Below are positions 33,992 to 37,515 of a DNA stretch of 37,515 nt, piece after piece. The stretch is from Bacteroidota bacterium (GTDB taxonomy: Bacteria > Bacteroidota > Bacteroidia > Chitinophagales > Saprospiraceae): NCBI GenBank assembly GCA_019136675.1, contig JAGVTV010000093.1, forward strand, positions 1 through 37,515, given 5' to 3'. The first letter of the stretch is position 1, and each line of letters opens with the position of its first letter. The position numbers were made by a program, and so were the translations under genes. A model generated the notes under the pieces. The model was given only the letters and a program-made list of their open reading frames with translations, did not search any database and had not been told where the DNA came from.

Positions 33992-35056
33992 TTAATATTT
34001 TTTGGAAAACCATTTTTCAAGGATTTTTTCAGCGGGTTTGCCCTGGGGTGTGTAGTCTTTTTCAGGATAACCTTCGTGGCCCATGCCCTCTGGAAACCAT
34101 TTCCAGGTAAAACCTCCTGCCCAAAACTCCTTTGAATGCAGAGAGGACCATAATGCATCATAGCTATTGCTTTGAGCCGCGTGGTTTACATTAAGCACGT
34201 CCCGGTTTTTTTCTACTTCCCAGACCTTACCTGCACAACCGTCTACAGACATGTAACCGTACTCACTGAAAAGGATCTTTTTATTCATTTTCCTTGAAAA
34301 ATTATCCAGCTTGACAGCCACGGGCTTCCATTTTTCGACCAGTCCTCTGACCTCCGGACTTTCTTTATCGTCCAGCGGAAAATATCCGCTTATACCTATG
34401 ACATCCAGTGAAGGCCAAAGTGTCACTTTGTCAAAGCTGTCCCAGTTTGCCGAATAGGTAATGTAGCCATGGTATATTTTTCTGACTTCAGCCACCAGAT
34501 CGAACCAGAACTTTTTACGGGAAGCTGTAGTGCGGTCAAATTCAGTTCCTATACAAAACATTTCGATACCGTTTTCGCCGGCAAGGCAGGCAAAATCCAG
34601 GATATATTCTTTGTACGATGCCTCCCATCGCTCCCACTTTTCTTCAGAATCAAAACTCACGTCGCCTGTCCAACCTCCTGGTATGTAGACCTGCGGTTTT
34701 AACATGACACGGAGTTTTTGCCTTTTGGCTTCCTCTATACATTTGAGAATACCCTCTTTTTTTTCACCCCACCACTGCCATTGGGCACCATAGCGGACAT
34801 CAGGACTGCCCGGACGCATAAATCCGTAGGGTACAAGGCACACCCATGAAGCATGGATACTCTTGAGGTGCTCAAAAGAGGCTGGCCCTATCTCTCTGGG
34901 AGGTGCAACCAGTGTCACTCCCTTAACGAGGCTTTCTTTCCAATGTTTTACCGAATGGGAAGAGCTTGCAGAAGGGTTTTCGAGTGGCAGTGGCTGTAAA
35001 AAGGCTAAAGCAACAAAAACAGCAGGTACCGCCCTTGACATTACCCTCACCGGCAT
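33992..35056 (-). CDS. Secreted GH113-like glycoside hydrolase (TIM barrel)
   Basis: From ATG 35056 the product is 354 residues with a signal-peptide-like N-terminus (SRAVPAVFVALAFLQPLPLE). The rest looks like a TIM-barrel glycosidase of GH113 type (known member: a beta-mannanase): KGVTLVAPPREIG, then VMLKPQVYIPGGWTG, MFCIGTEFDRT with the likely acid/base Glu172, ITYSANWDSFDKV, LDVIGISGYFPL, and ILFSEYGYMS with the likely nucleophile Glu265. The true substrate is unknown; family proteins in Bacteroidota are often annotated only as GTA-TIM-barrel-like. A TTG at 35083 would start just 5 bases after the peptidase stop; the ATG seems better. It lies between the S46 peptidase and panC in one operon. 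Confidence 0.82.
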   Translation of the reverse strand: MPVRVMSRAVPAVFVALAFLQPLPLENPSASSSHSVKHWKESLVKGVTLVAPPREIGPASFEHLKSIHASWVCLVPYGFMRPGSPDVRYGAQWQWWGEKKEGILKCIEEAKRQKLRVMLKPQVYIPGGWTGDVSFDSEEKWERWEASYKEYILDFACLAGENGIEMFCIGTEFDRTTASRKKFWFDLVAEVRKIYHGYITYSANWDSFDKVTLWPSLDVIGISGYFPLDDKESPEVRGLVEKWKPVAVKLDNFSRKMNKKILFSEYGYMSVDGCAGKVWEVEKNRDVLNVNHAAQSNSYDALWSSLHSKEFWAGGFTWKWFPEGMGHEGYPEKDYTPQGKPAEKILEKWFSKKY

Positions 35057-35088
35057 ATTCCAGATCGAATGACGGTATTTCAACGCAC

Positions 35089-37287
35089 TCAGGATTTGGC
35101 TTTTGATTTTCCGGTTTTCGAAGTCTTGCCTTTTTTAGGATGTACCAGAGTCATTTCTTTTATCAGGTGTTTTGCTCCGGCGTACTTGTCTATGACCCAC
35201 AGGATATACCGGGCATCCACCATAATATTGCGGCAAATGTCCTTGTCGTAGTATATGTCGCTCATGGTCCCTTCCCATACGCGGTCAAAATTTAGCCCGA
35301 TAAGGTTACCGTGGGCGTCAATAGCCGGACTTCCGGAATTTCCGCCGGTGGTGTGGTTTGAGCCGAGGAAACACACCGGGAGTTTTCCGGTTTTATCGGC
35401 GTAAGGGCCGTAATCCTTGTTTTTGTACAATTCGAGCATGCGTGGCTGGAGGTCAAATTCATAATCACCCGGCACGTATTTTTGGATGATTCCGTCCAGA
35501 TAGGTCACCGGGCTGTATGCTACGGCGTCCCTGGGCTTATACCCGTTGACCTGGCCGTAGGTGACCCTCAGGGTACTGTTGGCATCCGGATAAAATCTCT
35601 TTTCCTTAAAGACTTCCATCTGGGCTCCCGTGTAGATAGCCTGTTTGAGGTCAATTTCTTTTTTTATTTCGTTGTAAGGGGCAGAGATCTGATTTGCATA
35701 GAAATCAGCCCAGGCACTGCTCATGGCGTATACCGGATCACTTTTTATTGCCTGTACCGCTTTTTCCGGTGAGAGGCTCAGGATACCTGTGGCTTCTTTT
35801 TCAGAAGTAAAACTGCTCAGCGTATACAGGTCTGCAACCATCTTATCGTAAGATTCCCCTTCGGCAATTCCCAGATTTTCACGCTGCAGGAAGTCGGGGA
35901 CAAACTTTTTATCCAATTTATCTGCATACATGGTGAGCAAGGTGCCCAGTTTCTCCTGGTCTATATTGCTGTCAAAGTCCTTGTAAAATTCGGGAATAAA
36001 ATTTTGGACCCTGGCCAGCTGCTCTTTGTATCCGGCCTCTCCGTTTTTTTCGTAGGCTGAAATCATCCTTTTAAGCCCACCCATCAGGGAAGGCAGGTCA
36101 ACATTTCGCAATGCTATCTCGGTATAATATTCACGGGCAAGGGCATAAGGCTCGATGGCAGAGTACAGCCTGTCCAATTCTGGCAGAAGGCCTGCGTATG
36201 GACTGCCGGAAGGCAATCTTTTGGTAAATGCAGCCTCATATTCGAGTTTTTTATTGACGGCATCGGATTGTTTGAGGCCCTGTGACTCGCCTATCCATTT
36301 TTTCCAGTAATTGGCTATGCTGGCGTATTTTGCTGCATACTTGATCTTTGTGGCTTCATCTTTACGCATGTATTGGTCCGTAATCTTGAGGGCAGCATCC
36401 CGTACAGATATTCTTGCAGGATTGAGGGTGTTGACCACTTGCCTGACAGCTGAGGCAGGAAGATATTGGGTGGTCCTTCCGGGAAACCCAAATACCATGG
36501 TAAAGTCCCCCTCTGAGATACCGTCCATGGAGACCGGGAGGTGGTGTTTTGGTTTATAGGGCACATTGTCAGGCGAGTAATCAGCCGGTTTGTTGTCCTT
36601 GCCTGCATATATTCTGAAAAGTGAAAAATCTCCCGTATGCCGCGGCCAGACCCAGTTGTCCGTATCGGCTCCAAACTTGCCTATTGATTCTGGTGGAGCT
36701 CCCACCAGCCTGACATCCCGGTACACAGTGGTAACGAAGGCAAAATATTGGTTTCCGTCAAAAAACGGTCTGATAATCAGTTCCTGGTATGATTCCAACC
36801 GGTATTCTTTTCTGACTTCTGCCAGATTTTTATCAATGGCTGATTGTCTTTCTGATGCACTCATGACAGCAGTAACTCCGGTGAGAGCCCTGGTCGTCAC
36901 ATCGTCTATCCTGTCGATAAATGTCGCCGTAAGGCCGGGATTGGACAATTCTTCCCTGTAGCTGCCCGCCCAGAATCCGTTTCTGATGAGATTGTTTTCT
37001 ACGGTAGAATGTGACTGTATGGCATCATAGCCGCAGTGGTGGTTTGTCAGCAGCAATCCATTGGATGAGATCACTTCGGAAGTACAAAATCCTCCGAAAT
37101 GCACGATGGCATCCTTGAGCGATCCCTTGTTTATACTGTAAATATCTTCGGCACTTATCTTCATGCCCATGCTTTTCATTTCTTTTTCATTCAGAAGCCT
37201 GAGCAGTTGCGGCAACCACATTCCTTCACCTGCAAATAAGCCAGAGGATGAAATAATAAGCATAATTAAAACAACAAAACCTCTCAT
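35089..37287 (-). CDS. S46-family dipeptidyl-peptidase, DPP11-type (Asp/Glu-specific)
   Basis: This periplasmic enzyme cuts dipeptides from peptide N-termini. The 732-residue product has a signal peptide (MRGFVVLIMLIISSSGLFA), the mature start GEGMWLPQL, and the chymotrypsin-like triad: His84 in TNHHCGYDAIQ, probably Asp220 in WPRHTGDF, and Ser651 in GGNSGSPA. In S46 enzymes the residue 18 after the catalytic Ser decides specificity (Gly in DPP7, Arg in DPP11 of Porphyromonas, residue 673). Here it is Arg669 (NFDRVWEG), so preference for acidic residues is predicted. A Lys-rich C-terminal tail (GKTSKTGKSKAKS) is unusual. It is the first gene of the operon with the glycosidase and panC. The upstream region to the window end (37288-37515) shows no gene or exact -7 box. 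Confidence 0.92.
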   Translation of the reverse strand: MRGFVVLIMLIISSSGLFAGEGMWLPQLLRLLNEKEMKSMGMKISAEDIYSINKGSLKDAIVHFGGFCTSEVISSNGLLLTNHHCGYDAIQSHSTVENNLIRNGFWAGSYREELSNPGLTATFIDRIDDVTTRALTGVTAVMSASERQSAIDKNLAEVRKEYRLESYQELIIRPFFDGNQYFAFVTTVYRDVRLVGAPPESIGKFGADTDNWVWPRHTGDFSLFRIYAGKDNKPADYSPDNVPYKPKHHLPVSMDGISEGDFTMVFGFPGRTTQYLPASAVRQVVNTLNPARISVRDAALKITDQYMRKDEATKIKYAAKYASIANYWKKWIGESQGLKQSDAVNKKLEYEAAFTKRLPSGSPYAGLLPELDRLYSAIEPYALAREYYTEIALRNVDLPSLMGGLKRMISAYEKNGEAGYKEQLARVQNFIPEFYKDFDSNIDQEKLGTLLTMYADKLDKKFVPDFLQRENLGIAEGESYDKMVADLYTLSSFTSEKEATGILSLSPEKAVQAIKSDPVYAMSSAWADFYANQISAPYNEIKKEIDLKQAIYTGAQMEVFKEKRFYPDANSTLRVTYGQVNGYKPRDAVAYSPVTYLDGIIQKYVPGDYEFDLQPRMLELYKNKDYGPYADKTGKLPVCFLGSNHTTGGNSGSPAIDAHGNLIGLNFDRVWEGTMSDIYYDKDICRNIMVDARYILWVIDKYAGAKHLIKEMTLVHPKKGKTSKTGKSKAKS

Positions 37288-37515
37288 ATAATAATGGATT
37301 TATATTTTCAGGGTAAATTTAAGAAAATTGACCAAAATGAATACGACACCGGACCATATTTTACCGCTGATGTCTGAGACGCACGTAAGTAAAAACAATG
37401 GCTGCAAAACAATAAGCCCATTTTTAAAAAATGTCCGAATCTATTTATACTTTAGACCCTGATTTTAAAAGCCATCCTAAGCCTTGAGCAGTATACAATG
37501 CATAATAATGTTTTT

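Noticed and set aside
1..37515. CRISPR array, tRNA, rRNA or insertion sequence
   Set aside because: No regularly spaced repeats, no tRNA arm motifs in the gaps, no transposase gene and no long terminal inverted repeats.

Overview
This 37.5-kb window looks like a chromosomal segment of a member of the Bacteroidota, probably close to the Saprospiria or another marine or environmental lineage. Lineage markers are PorZ of the type IX secretion system, BshA of bacillithiol synthesis, an S46 dipeptidyl-peptidase, a flavobacterial-type lycopene cyclase, an mreB-mreC-mreD-mrdA block, many lipoproteins, and several start-proximal TAnnTTTG boxes (the Bacteroidota -7 promoter element). Shine-Dalgarno sequences are largely absent. 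I see no rRNA, tRNA, CRISPR array, insertion sequence or prophage. Most of the window is core metabolism, so any new biology is more likely in its regulation and unusual proteins than in a gene island.

Layout. Positions 1-4640 hold a frameshifted alpha/beta hydrolase cut by the window edge, a small lipoprotein, the ring-cleaving PaaZ of phenylacetyl-CoA catabolism, a decayed gene remnant, and an enoyl-CoA hydratase/isomerase. Positions 4729-10121 carry lycopene cyclase, SmpB (trans-translation), a HEAT-repeat/cyclophilin lipoprotein, and phosphoglucose isomerase. Positions 10202-13770 carry an unknown lipoprotein diverging from a GCS2-type carboxylate-amine ligase fused to CBS domains, then a family 9 glycosyltransferase.

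Positions 13895-17498 form a beta-oxidation operon (3-hydroxyacyl-CoA dehydrogenase/enoyl-CoA hydratase fusion plus thiolase). Its 402-bp upstream region has a 21-bp palindrome next to a -7 box, and a separate promoter and intrinsic terminator bracketing a transcript of about 105 nt. Positions 17901-20845 carry glycogen branching enzyme and an ATP-grasp protein. Positions 20900-25176 are the cell-shape operon mreB-mreC-mreD-mrdA, without rodA behind it. An M16-family protein lacking the zinc motif follows.

Positions 26824-30997 run dnaN, nadD, porZ on the plus strand. Then come bshA (minus), xerD (plus), and a minus-strand operon at the right end of an S46 DPP11-type peptidase, a GH113-like glycosidase and panC.

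The best leads are: the beta-oxidation control region (palindrome, short terminated transcript); paired inverted repeats in the divergent region before the GCS2-CBS gene; direct repeats tied to the two promoter elements of pgi; the GCS2-CBS fusion; and two decayed genes near the left end. No wholly new multi-gene system is evident.
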